Assembly (NCBI GenBank): GCA_965223695.1
Contig: CBDCXJ010000003.1
Span: 32,869-96,868, forward strand
DNA from: JAUVPB01 sp965223695
GTDB lineage: Bacteria; Actinomycetota; Thermoleophilia; Gaiellales; Gaiellaceae
DNA: 64,000 bases
Direction: 5' to 3'
Part shown: positions 8,644-17,084 of the stretch, one piece after another
Layout: every line of letters starts with the position of its first letter
How positions within the stretch are numbered: the first letter of the stretch is position 1
Made by a program: the position numbers and the translations under genes
The notes under the pieces: model-generated
Databases searched by the model: none
The model's input: the letters and a program-made list of their open reading frames with translations, nothing else
Told to the model about the DNA's origin: nothing

Positions 8644-9542
8644 GCCTGCCCCTTCTCCCTTCGTTCGAGAGCGTCGCGCACGGCGCGCGCGAGAGCATTC
8701 TCTACGGAATCGGGTCGATAGTCCAGCAGATTCTTCGCCTTCGTGGAAGAAAAGTACATCGGTAGGCGGGCGAGGCGCACCTCGTTCCGATTTGCGAGCC
8801 CGGCAGCGGCCGCGATTCTAGCCGCCATGTAGGGAACGCGAAGGCGCGGTCTCGAGCGGCCAGCGAGGCGCGCTATCCGCGCGAACAACTCTTGCAGCGG
8901 CATGTTCTCGCCGCCTAGCAGGTAGCGCTCACCGGCGGCGCCGTGCTCGTAAGCGAGCAGGTGCCCGCGGGCGACGTCGCGTACGTCGACGACGTTGAGG
9001 CCTGTCGTTCCCACGTAGCCGCGGATCCTGCCGCTGGCAACGCCGTCGACCATGCGACCGGTCGGTGTCGGCTTGGAGTCGCCGTCGCCGACCGGAACCG
9101 TCGGGTTGACAACGACGGCGTCGAGCCCCCGGTCGACCGCGTCGAGAACGAGGCGCTCGGCCTCGACCTTGGTTCGCTTGTAGGCGACCGTGAGCTCCCA
9201 CTCGGGCGGCGCGTCGAGCTCGCTCGCCTCGCGCCCGGCGACCGGCCCGCACGTGCCGGCCGTGCTCGTATGCACGAGGCGCGTCACCCCCGCCGCGTGA
9301 CACGCGTCGATCACGTTCTGCGTGCCCTGCACGTTGACGGCCTGCATATCGTCGTCGCCGGCGTCGAAGCTGTAGAGCGCAGCAACGTGGAAGACGGCGT
9401 CGCGGCCCTCGATCGCTCGTGCGAGCCCGGCGGCGTCGCGAAGGTCGATGCGCTCGGTCGAGACGTCGGCGCCGTGCTCGACGAGCTCGCGCGCGACGTG
9501 CGCGCCGACGAAGCCGGTCGCGCCAGTGACGTACGCCCTCAT
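8640..9542 (-). CDS. hpnA: Hopanoid-associated sugar epimerase HpnA
   Basis: An extended short-chain dehydrogenase (NAD-dependent epimerase/dehydratase fold), 300 residues. The N-terminal Rossmann motif TGATGFVG is followed by the HTSTAGT segment with the catalytic Ser/Thr and the YKRTK catalytic Tyr-Lys pair. HpnA proteins are defined by synteny with hopanoid genes, and their exact substrate is unsettled. Here the gene sits between shc (42-base gap) and hpnH (4-base overlap), which is the canonical neighbourhood. Confidence 0.9.
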   Translation of the reverse strand: MRAYVTGATGFVGAHVARELVEHGADVSTERIDLRDAAGLARAIEGRDAVFHVAALYSFDAGDDDMQAVNVQGTQNVIDACHAAGVTRLVHTSTAGTCGPVAGREASELDAPPEWELTVAYKRTKVEAERLVLDAVDRGLDAVVVNPTVPVGDGDSKPTPTGRMVDGVASGRIRGYVGTTGLNVVDVRDVARGHLLAYEHGAAGERYLLGGENMPLQELFARIARLAGRSRPRLRVPYMAARIAAAAGLANRNEVRLARLPMYFSSTKAKNLLDYRPDSVENALARAVRDALERREKGQA

Positions 9543-9584
9543 CGGCGATATCTCATCGGCGATGTGAGTGACGCGCGATGTCGG

Positions 9585-11489
9585 TCATGCACCCGCAAGC
9601 GCCGTTCGATAGCGCCCGAGCGCGATCATCGGCCAGACGATGCGGTAGAGGTGGTATCGAATGAGGAAGTCGCCCGGGAAACCGGTGCCCGTGAACGCCG
9701 TCTCATCCCAGTCGCCGTCGTCTCGCTGTACGAGGCAGAGCCAGTCGGCAGCGCGGCGCGCCATGCGGGTGTTCGCGGCGCCGGCCGAGACGAGCGCCAT
9801 GAGTGCCCAGGCGGTCTGGGACGGCGTCGACTCGCCACGGCCGCGCCAGTCGACGCCCGCCTCACCGGTGTCGTAGGAGCGGCAGTCCTCGCCGAAGCCT
9901 CCATCAGGGTTCTGGCGGGTGGCGAGCCAGTCGATCGCTCGCTGCACGGGCGGCTCGCTGCCCCGGTACCCCATCGACTCGAGAGCCGGGAGCGCGGCCC
10001 CCGTTCCATAGACGTAGTTCACGCCCCAGCGGCCGAACCAGGACCCGTCGCGCTCCTGCTCGTCGAGCAGGTATGCGAGACCGCGTTCGAGCGCGGGCTC
10101 GTAGCCCGGCTTGCGCGCGAGCAGCTCGATCGCGTGGGCCGAGACGTCAACGCTGGGCGGGTCGATGACGGCGCCGAGGTCGCAGAACGGGATCTCGTAG
10201 AGCCACTCGGAGTCGTTGTCGACATCGAAGGCGCCCCAGCCACCGTTGGCGCTTTGCATCGCGACGATCCAGTCGCAGGCACGCGTGACGGCGGCGTCTC
10301 CGACACCGAGCTCCTCGAGCGCCAGACCAACAACGGCGGCGTCGTCAACGTCCGGGTAGATGTCGTTGTCGTATTCGAACGACCAGCCGCCCGGTGCGGC
10401 CGCGGGCAGGCGCACACCCCAGTCACCGCGCGCAAGCACTTCTTCGTCGAGGAGCCATGCGCCGGCGCGCTCGAGCCCAGGATCGCTCGCGGGCACGCCC
10501 GCGGCGCGAAGCGCAAGCACAGCCAGCGCGGTGTCCCAGACCGGCGACTGGCAGGCCTCGGGCCGTCGGCGCTCGCCCTCGTCGACGAGGAAGCGATCCC
10601 AGCCGCGGACCGCCTTCTCGACGTAGGGCGACTCGGGCCCGTGCCCGCGACAGACCAGCGCGACCACCGACCAGACCCACGGCGGCTGAATGCCGCCCCA
10701 GGAGCCGTCGAGCTCCTGCCGATCGATGATCCACTGCTCGGCGACCTCGAGCGCTCGCTCACGACCGGGCTTGACCGGCACATGCGCGTAGCGCTTCAGA
10801 AAGCCGTCGATGCCGTCCCACACGGTTCGGGTCGAGGCGTCGCGCGGACCGAGATCGAGCTCGCGTGCGGCGAGCTCGTCTGGCAGCGCGCGCACGGGCC
10901 GGTAGTGCATGACGACGGCCAGCGCCACGATCGTCTGCCGCGCCCAGCACGCAAAGCTGTAGACCGAGATCGGCGCGCTCGGCGGCAAGAGCGCGAGCTC
11001 GGCCGGTAGCTGGGGCACCTCGTCCCAGGACCAGAGGCCGATCAGCGAGAGCCAGATCCGTGTGAGCGCGCGCGTGGCGCCGATCCCGCCTCGCTCGAGG
11101 CAGAACTCCCGGGCTCGTGCGAGCTCTGACGCGTCGCTCGGCACTCCCGCCAGCCGAAGCGCGGCGTATGCCTCGGTCGTCGCGTTGATGTCGGGCTCGC
11201 CGCCCTCGTAGATCGACCAGAGGCCATCGGGTCCCTGTCGTGCGAGGAGCTCGGCGCGGACACCTGCCGTTGTCTCGGCGTCGCGGAGCCGGAGGAACTC
11301 GAGGAAGAAGAGATGCTCGGCGGTGATCGTCACGTTCGCCTCGAGCTCGCCCGCCCACCAGCCGCCGGGCCGCTGCAGCTCGAGCAACCGCTGCGTTCCG
11401 CCCTCGATCACGTCGTCGAGCGTTCGCGGGCGGCCGACTTCGATGCTCGGTCGGACACGAACGTCGGTGGTCGTCGCGCCGATGCTCAC
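9585..11489 (-). CDS. shc: Squalene-hopene cyclase
   Basis: Cyclises squalene to hopene/hopanol at the cytoplasmic membrane. With the start used here the protein has 634 residues, close to the family norm. I chose GTG 11489 because it forms a GTGA overlap with the hpnE stop; the frame stays open for another 75 codons upstream, but that part is antisense-like Arg-rich sequence inside hpnE. The catalytic aspartate motif DVDD lies at 380-383, matching the DxDD acid of bacterial cyclases. Several QW repeats are visible (for example QRPGGWWAG, QSANGGWGAF and QNPDGGFGE). Confidence 0.96.
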   Translation of the reverse strand: MSIGATTTDVRVRPSIEVGRPRTLDDVIEGGTQRLLELQRPGGWWAGELEANVTITAEHLFFLEFLRLRDAETTAGVRAELLARQGPDGLWSIYEGGEPDINATTEAYAALRLAGVPSDASELARAREFCLERGGIGATRALTRIWLSLIGLWSWDEVPQLPAELALLPPSAPISVYSFACWARQTIVALAVVMHYRPVRALPDELAARELDLGPRDASTRTVWDGIDGFLKRYAHVPVKPGRERALEVAEQWIIDRQELDGSWGGIQPPWVWSVVALVCRGHGPESPYVEKAVRGWDRFLVDEGERRRPEACQSPVWDTALAVLALRAAGVPASDPGLERAGAWLLDEEVLARGDWGVRLPAAAPGGWSFEYDNDIYPDVDDAAVVGLALEELGVGDAAVTRACDWIVAMQSANGGWGAFDVDNDSEWLYEIPFCDLGAVIDPPSVDVSAHAIELLARKPGYEPALERGLAYLLDEQERDGSWFGRWGVNYVYGTGAALPALESMGYRGSEPPVQRAIDWLATRQNPDGGFGEDCRSYDTGEAGVDWRGRGESTPSQTAWALMALVSAGAANTRMARRAADWLCLVQRDDGDWDETAFTGTGFPGDFLIRYHLYRIVWPMIALGRYRTALAGA

Positions 11490-12784
11490 GCGTCGGCCGC
11501 CCCAACCGGGATCGCCGCGCCATGGCGCTCGAGCGCGAGCCGCGCTGCAGTCCACCCACTCCTCACTGCACCCTCCATCGTGGCAGGCCAGCCGGTATCC
11601 GTCCAGGTCCCGGCTCGAAACACGCTCGGCCTGCTCGTCCGCGCGCCGGCTCGTAGCGACCCGGTGCCCGGCCGGCCCGCGAACGTCGCTCGAGGCTCGC
11701 GGCTGACCCGTGACCACATGAGCTCGGCCTGACCGAGGCGCGTCTTCAGCTCGCCGGCGATCAGCTCGACGAGATCGGTGCCGCGCACGTCCATCAGATC
11801 CGGCACACCGCTCGAGACGACCGTGAGGTACTGGCCTCGCTCGGGCTCGTTCCCCGTCAGTCGCCCGCGGTCGAACACCCAGTGCGCCGGGCTCTCGAGC
11901 AACGCGGCGAGCGGCGGCTCCATGATCCGGCGATCAAACCAGAGGTGCACGCTGACGATCGGCGAGTCCTCGAGCACGGGACCCGTCTCGTCGAGTAGCT
12001 CCGCGCACTCGGCGGCAGGTGTCGCGATGACGACGGCATCTGCTTCGAGGTCGGAGCCGTCGGCCAGATCGACGCCGTCGTCTCGGACCTGTGTCACTCG
12101 CGCGTGCGCGATGACCGTGGCGCCAGCCGTGCGAAGAGTGCGCTCGGCGGCGGCTCCGTGCATCTCACCGAGAGGCGCGGTCGGCAGGAGCAGGTCGCTG
12201 GCTACGCGATCGCCGAGCAGCGCCGTCTTGACTGTGAAGATTCCGAGCGAGGCGCTGGCCTCTCTGCTCGCGAGGTTCAGCGCCGGACGAACGAACACAT
12301 CCCAGAAGCGGGATATCTCGCGGGTGCGGCCACCGAGCCGGAGCAGAACGTCAGCGAAGCTCGTGCCGTCGTGCTCGGCGGGCTCGAGCCGGCCGAGACG
12401 TCGGGCGACGCGGGCAACGCGGAGCAGCTCTGGGAACGAAAGGTGCCGATACGAGAGCAGGCCGAGCGGCCCAGGGCCGATCACAGAGACCTTCCCATCA
12501 CCGTCGAGAACGGGAAGCTCAAGCCGGTGCCGAGCCAGCGAGGCCCCGCTGCCGATCCGCTCGACAAACGAGACGTAGGCACTGCACGCGCCGAGTGCAA
12601 CGTGCTGACCGTTGTCGGGTGGCGGGTCGGGGTCACCCTCGCGCTCTGGAAGCGTGTGCACCGCGCCGCCGAGCGTCTGGCGCGCCTCGACGAGCGTGAC
12701 CGCCGCGCCGCTGTCGACCAGTTCGATCGCGGCTGCCAGCCCGGCGAGCCCGCCACCAACAACCACGACCTGCAACTGACGCAT
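11486..12784 (-). CDS. hpnE: Squalene-associated FAD-dependent desaturase HpnE
   Basis: A flavoprotein amine-oxidase-fold enzyme that reduces hydroxysqualene to squalene in the HpnCDE route. The start at 12784 gives 432 residues beginning MRQLQVVVVGGGLAGLAAA, which places the FAD-binding GxGxxG motif at the N-terminus as expected and is preceded by an AAGGA site. A longer frame to 12868 adds non-conserved sequence. A second FAD-contact segment (ADAVVIATPAAEC) and the C-terminal WTDTGWPATMEGAVRSG motif are intact. It overlaps shc by four bases. The 5' end is divergent from the DUF1800 gene. Confidence 0.93.
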   Translation of the reverse strand: MRQLQVVVVGGGLAGLAAAIELVDSGAAVTLVEARQTLGGAVHTLPEREGDPDPPPDNGQHVALGACSAYVSFVERIGSGASLARHRLELPVLDGDGKVSVIGPGPLGLLSYRHLSFPELLRVARVARRLGRLEPAEHDGTSFADVLLRLGGRTREISRFWDVFVRPALNLASREASASLGIFTVKTALLGDRVASDLLLPTAPLGEMHGAAAERTLRTAGATVIAHARVTQVRDDGVDLADGSDLEADAVVIATPAAECAELLDETGPVLEDSPIVSVHLWFDRRIMEPPLAALLESPAHWVFDRGRLTGNEPERGQYLTVVSSGVPDLMDVRGTDLVELIAGELKTRLGQAELMWSRVSREPRATFAGRPGTGSLRAGARTSRPSVFRAGTWTDTGWPATMEGAVRSGWTAARLALERHGAAIPVGAADA

Positions 12785-12922
12785 CCGACCGAATCCTTCG
12801 TTTAGGCTCGAGAGACTCTCTGTGCGCGCCAGAGCGTACAGGGGCCGCGTTCCCGTTCCCACTCCCAACTACCGATCCACCCGCGTCTCGGCGTACCCCC
12901 TCGGAGGGATGAGCAAACGCTC

Positions 12923-14341
12923 ATGATTTCCGATAGGAAGAGAGTGCACCGCCAGAAGCTCGACCGGCTGCCGGCGCGCCAGACCGCAACTCGCGTCCCC
13001 GTATACAACGGCCGTTTTGGCCGAAAAGAGGCCGAACGGCTCCTTTGGCGTGCCGGTTTCGGCCCCCGCCGCGACGAGGCCGCCAAGCTCGCCCGGCTTG
13101 GCATGACACGTGCCGTCGACAGCCTGGTCTATCCACGCAAGGAGAAACTCGTCGGGCCCAAGCCGCACGATGAAAGAGGCCGGCGGCTGGCGCCCAAGGA
13201 TGCGTGGGGGCACGACGGACTCTGGTGGCTCGACCGAATGGTGCGCACGCGCCGGCCACTGATGGAGCGCATGACCCTCGTCTGGCACGACTGGTTCGCG
13301 ACCTCCGCGGGCGAGGTCGACTCGCAGACGCTGATGCTCCGACAGAATGGCCTCTTCCGCAAGTACGCGCTGGGCTCGTTCCGCTCGCTCGTCGTCAACG
13401 TCACGCGCGATCCGGCGATGCTGGTCTTCCTCTCCGGGATCTACTCGACTCGCGAGGAACCGAACGAAAACTACGCCCGTGAGCTGATGGAGCTCTTTAC
13501 GCTCGGCGCCGCCAACGGCTACACCGAGGAAGACGTGCGCCAGCAGGCCCGTGCCCTCACCGGCTGGACCGCCGGCTACAAGGAGGGCAAGGGCTTCGTC
13601 AAGTTCCGCCACGCCAAGGGGCTCCACGACCGCGGCATCAAGCAGATCTTCGGACGCTCCGGCCGCTTCGACTGGGTCGACGCCTGCCACCTCTGCGTCA
13701 GTCATCCAAAGCACGCGGGCTTCTTCGTCGACAAGCTCTGGAGTTACTTCATCCCGACCCCGCCGGATCCGGCGACGAGGAACGCGCTCAAGCGTGTGTA
13801 CAGAAAGAGCGGCTACAAGGTGCGGCCGGTCGTGCGGGCGATCCTGCGCCATCCCGACCTGCACCAGGGGCCGCGGATGGTCAAGCCACCGGCTGTCTAT
13901 ATCGCCGGCCTCCTACGCGCGACCGGGCAGGGAATCAGGACCGAGAGCTGGGCCTGGGTCTCGAGCCTCGCCGGTCAGCAGCTCTTCTACCCGCCCAACG
14001 TCTCGGGCTGGGACGACTCGCGCTGGCTCGACACGTCGACGTACCGCGGCCGCTGGATCGCGGCCAACCAGGTTGCCGGCCCGAGATCGCACGATCCGGG
14101 CGAGGCCGGTGGCGAGTGGCGCAAGCGCTCGCCGCAACAGCTCGTCAACCGTGCGCTGCGCTTCTGGGGCTCGCCCAACATCAGCCCGGCGACGCGCGCC
14201 GAGCTGATCGCGTTCGCCCGCCGAAGCCGTACACGAATGGCAGAAGGACAGCTACGCGCTGATGACCGAGAACGCGCTGCGCCAGCTGATCGCCGTCTCA
14301 CCCGATCTGCAGACCGCATGAAGGACACCGCGAGGCCATGA
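12923..14341 (+). CDS. DUF1800 family protein, frameshifted near its 3' end
   Basis: A member of the DUF1800 family, which is usually encoded next to a DUF1501 protein, as here. The N-terminal segment (FGRKEAERLLWRAGFGP), the EPNENYARELMELFTLG core and the ALTGW motif are typical. The called frame ends in an Arg/Ala-rich tail. The neighbouring frame instead continues the family ending (ALMTENALRQLIAVSPDLQ) and stops at 14321. Removing one base within about 14216-14224 joins the two and gives 465 residues. A GGAGGG site lies at 12901-12906. Function is unknown; these pairs are suspected to act outside the cytoplasm. The stop at 14341 overlaps the DUF1501 start as ATGA, but only in the shifted frame. 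Confidence 0.85.
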   Translation: MISDRKRVHRQKLDRLPARQTATRVPVYNGRFGRKEAERLLWRAGFGPRRDEAAKLARLGMTRAVDSLVYPRKEKLVGPKPHDERGRRLAPKDAWGHDGLWWLDRMVRTRRPLMERMTLVWHDWFATSAGEVDSQTLMLRQNGLFRKYALGSFRSLVVNVTRDPAMLVFLSGIYSTREEPNENYARELMELFTLGAANGYTEEDVRQQARALTGWTAGYKEGKGFVKFRHAKGLHDRGIKQIFGRSGRFDWVDACHLCVSHPKHAGFFVDKLWSYFIPTPPDPATRNALKRVYRKSGYKVRPVVRAILRHPDLHQGPRMVKPPAVYIAGLLRATGQGIRTESWAWVSSLAGQQLFYPPNVSGWDDSRWLDTSTYRGRWIAANQVAGPRSHDPGEAGGEWRKRSPQQLVNRALRFWGSPNISPATRAELIAFARRSRTRMAEGQLRADDRERAAPADRRLTRSADRMKDTARP

Positions 14342-15759
14342 GGGAGTCGCCAAGAGCACGCTGCTGCAGGGAGCACACGCGTGCCGAGCTCCTGCGCCGC
14401 TCTGCCGCAACAGCCGGCGCAGGCCTCCCGGCGATCGAGCCCGGCATGCCGGTGCCGGCCGGCACCGGGCTCGATCGCCGCATGTTCCTCGCGCGCTCGG
14501 CGGGGCTCGCTCTTGCCGTGTACGGAGCCGGAAGCACGGGTCTCAAACTGTTCGAGGAGGGAATCGCGCAAGCCGGCGTGGCCGCCCCGGGGGGCGAACG
14601 CGTGCTCGTGAGCGTGTTTCTCGACGGCGGCATCGATTCGCTGTCGGTGCTCTTCCCGACCGGTGATCCCCGCTATCGCAACCTGCGGCGGCGCCTGGCA
14701 CTCGGCGAGGCGGCCGGGCAGGCCTTCAGCGAAGACGCTCGCATGCGCTGGCACCCACTGGCCGCGCCGCTCGCGACCCTGCACGCTGAGGGGAAGCTCT
14801 CGATCGCCACGGCGATCGGCTACGACGACCCCGACCAGTCTCACTTCACTTCGCGCCACTACTACGAGGTCGGCGCGACCGACGCCAACCTTCGAACCGG
14901 CTGGCTCGGACGCACGCTCGACGTCATCGGCAGCCTCGACAACCCGCTGCAGGGGCTCGCTCTCGACTACTCCCTGCAGCCCTCGCTTGCCACGGCGCGG
15001 GTGCCCGTCGCCGCCGTGGCCTCGCCCACCGAGTACCAGTTCTGGACGCGAAACGTCTGGGGCGACGTGCAGACCCGGCTGCTCGAGAGCCTGCAACCGC
15101 TCGCAGCAGCCAGCTCCGGCAACGACCCGGTTCTAGCCGATACCCGCGCCGTGCTGGGGCAGATGGACGGCGTGCGCCGCCAGCTCCTCCCCTTCAGCGG
15201 CGACGACGAGAACGAGAACCCAGGCCAGAGTCCGGTCGTTTACCCGAACTCAGACGAGGAGTTTCCGGCGCGGCTCGCTTCGCTCGCATCGATGCTCGGT
15301 GCCGGCTTGCCGATCCGCTGCGTCGCGATGACGGCGCCAGGCGGCTACGACACACACGACAACCAGAAAGGCGCCTTCGAGGAGGGGCTCGGCATCACGG
15401 CCAGCTCGCTGCTTGCGTTTCAGCGTGACCTCGAGGCGCGAGGTCTCGCTGACCGCGTGCTCACGCTGGTCTGGTCGGAGTTCGGCCGGCGTGGCAAGGA
15501 GAACGCCTCTCTCGGAACCGACCACGGCGCCGCCGGGCTCGGTCTCGTCATGGGAACCAACGTCGCCGGCACGATGATCGGTGAGTTCCCCGGCCTCGCC
15601 AACGGCTCGGGCCTCGACGAGCACGGCAATCTGCGCGCGACGAGCGACTACCGGGGTCTGTACGCGTCGATCCTCGAGCAATGGCTGAGCGTCGATGCGG
15701 CGCAGGTGATTCCCGGCGCCGCCGGCTTCGCGCGCGTGCCGATTCTCAAAGCCGCGTGA
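14338..15759 (+). CDS. DUF1501 family protein with twin-arginine-like signal
   Basis: The 473-residue protein belongs to the DUF1501 family (alkaline-phosphatase/sulfatase-like fold). A buried twin-arginine-like signal (Arg47-Arg48 in DRRMFLARSAGLAL) suggests folded export by Tat, with an unusually long N-region. Family landmarks include FLDGGIDSLSVLFP near the start of the mature domain, GYDTHDNQ, TLVWSEFGRR and GTDHGAAG, the last being metal-site-like His/Asp segments. It pairs with the DUF1800 gene upstream and overlaps the cupredoxin gene downstream by four bases (GTGA). The natural substrate of this family is not established. Confidence 0.88.
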   Translation: MRESPRARCCREHTRAELLRRSAATAGAGLPAIEPGMPVPAGTGLDRRMFLARSAGLALAVYGAGSTGLKLFEEGIAQAGVAAPGGERVLVSVFLDGGIDSLSVLFPTGDPRYRNLRRRLALGEAAGQAFSEDARMRWHPLAAPLATLHAEGKLSIATAIGYDDPDQSHFTSRHYYEVGATDANLRTGWLGRTLDVIGSLDNPLQGLALDYSLQPSLATARVPVAAVASPTEYQFWTRNVWGDVQTRLLESLQPLAAASSGNDPVLADTRAVLGQMDGVRRQLLPFSGDDENENPGQSPVVYPNSDEEFPARLASLASMLGAGLPIRCVAMTAPGGYDTHDNQKGAFEEGLGITASSLLAFQRDLEARGLADRVLTLVWSEFGRRGKENASLGTDHGAAGLGLVMGTNVAGTMIGEFPGLANGSGLDEHGNLRATSDYRGLYASILEQWLSVDAAQVIPGAAGFARVPILKAA

Positions 15760-16166
15760 CGAAGCCCGCCCTCGTGCTCACCGTCGCCGCGCTGGCGGTG
15801 AGCCTGCTCGCGCCTGGCCTCGTCGCGGCCGCCGGCGCCGCCTCGATCGCGAGCAAGCGCAAGCGCGGCCCGGCGCGCCTGCTCGTCCTCGCGAAGGAGT
15901 TCTCCTACGTCCTTTCGCGCCAGAAGGTCCGCTCCGGGCGTGTGATCGTGCAGCTCGCAAACGCCGGCGAGGACGCACACAACCTGCGCCTGCGCCGGAT
16001 CGGCGCAAAGCGCAGCCGGCTCGTCAGCCGGACCGCCCCGGGCAAGCGCTCCGAGCTCGATCGTCGGCTCAAGCCTGGCCGCTACTACCTGTGGTGTTCG
16101 ATCGCCGACCACGAGGCCCGCGGCATGCACGCACGTCTGGTCGTCAAGCGCCGCAAGGCACGCTAG
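15756..16166 (+). CDS. Secreted cupredoxin-like copper protein
   Basis: A small (136-residue) secreted protein. A signal peptide (about 1-29) is followed by a plastocyanin-like domain. Candidate type 1 copper ligands are in the right order: His75 (EDAHNL), Cys114, His119 and Met124 in WCSIADHEARGMHA. This suggests a periplasmic or cell-surface electron carrier. The GTG start at 15756 forms a GTGA overlap with the DUF1501 stop and is preferred to the longer frame that begins inside that gene. At the 3' end one CTAG palindrome (16163-16166) supplies the stop of this gene and of hpnD on the other strand. Confidence 0.8.
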   Translation: MTKPALVLTVAALAVSLLAPGLVAAAGAASIASKRKRGPARLLVLAKEFSYVLSRQKVRSGRVIVQLANAGEDAHNLRLRRIGAKRSRLVSRTAPGKRSELDRRLKPGRYYLWCSIADHEARGMHARLVVKRRKAR

Positions 16167-17077
16167 GCGCCTCCGAGCTGCCGAAGCGGGCGGACATTAC
16201 GCGCCGCCGCGACATCGGCCCCCGTCCCTCGAAGCACGTCCGCAACGCCGGCGCCCGCGACACGCAGCTTTGCTGCGGTCGATGGCTTGCGGCGATCGGT
16301 GAACACGTCGAATCCCGCGCGCTCTATCTCGGCGAGCAGCTCGACGTAGACGCCAGCGAGCGCGCGGACACACAGGCTCGAACGCCGGTCGAGCAGGTCG
16401 AGCAGGCCGAATCCGCGTACGACGTGGGCGCGTGCTCGGCTCGCCTGCAGCTCCATCAGCGCCCGCCAGGATGCGTCGACCCGACCCTCGGCGATCTGCG
16501 CTTCGCTGACACCGAAGCGCTCGAGCTCGTCCTGGGGCAGGTAGATGCGCCCCATGCCGAAGTCCTCGGCGACGTCACGCATGATGTTGATCTGCTGCAA
16601 GCCGATGCCGAGCGTTTCTGCGAGCGGGATCGCCCGGTCGAGATCGGGCGGCCCGTAGACGGCCGTACAGGCGACGCCGATCGTTCCAGCGACACGTAGG
16701 CAGTAGTCGCGCAGCTCGTCCCAGCTCTGGTAGCGGGTGCGCTCCGCATCCCAGCCGGCGCCTTCGATCAGCTCGAGCAGCGCCCGCTTGGGAATCGGGT
16801 AGCGCACCATCGCGTCGCCGAGCGCGGTTAGCACCGCATCATCCGCGGGCGCCCGCGGCAGCTCGGCCAACGATGCAGCGCACTGCTCGAGCTGGGCCCG
16901 GCGGAGGGCTGGTGACTCCTCGCCGTCGGCGATGTCATCCACCCGACGCGCGAAGGCGTACAAGGCACTCAGAGCCTCGCGCTTGGGAGGGGGAAGCAGG
17001 CGAATGCCCAGCGAGAAGTTGCGCGCCTCACGCCGCGTGATCTCGGCGCACTCGGCATAGGCGTCCTGCGTTCGCAC
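16163..17077 (-). CDS. hpnD: Presqualene diphosphate synthase HpnD
   Basis: A trans-isoprenyl diphosphate synthase-fold enzyme that condenses two farnesyl diphosphates to presqualene diphosphate. The 304-residue protein has both Asp-rich motifs: RRVDDIADGE near residue 45 and the second as DVAEDFGMGRIYLP. The conserved AYAECAEITRREARNFS segment is at the N-terminus. The start is GTG 17077, eight bases after the hpnC stop, so the two are co-transcribed. Together with HpnC and HpnE it forms the three-step route to squalene. Confidence 0.94.
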   Translation of the reverse strand: MRTQDAYAECAEITRREARNFSLGIRLLPPPKREALSALYAFARRVDDIADGEESPALRRAQLEQCAASLAELPRAPADDAVLTALGDAMVRYPIPKRALLELIEGAGWDAERTRYQSWDELRDYCLRVAGTIGVACTAVYGPPDLDRAIPLAETLGIGLQQINIMRDVAEDFGMGRIYLPQDELERFGVSEAQIAEGRVDASWRALMELQASRARAHVVRGFGLLDLLDRRSSLCVRALAGVYVELLAEIERAGFDVFTDRRKPSTAAKLRVAGAGVADVLRGTGADVAAARNVRPLRQLGGA

Positions 17078-17084
17078 GATCAGC

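Noticed and set aside
8943..11009. Very long plus-strand open frame (688 codons) across the hopanoid genes
   Set aside because: It is antisense to shc and hpnA, has no domain signal and is Arg/Val/Asp-rich as expected for the mirror of a GC-rich gene.
11490..11717. N-terminal extension of squalene-hopene cyclase
   Set aside because: It overlaps hpnE in another frame; the GTGA overlap start gives a normal family length.
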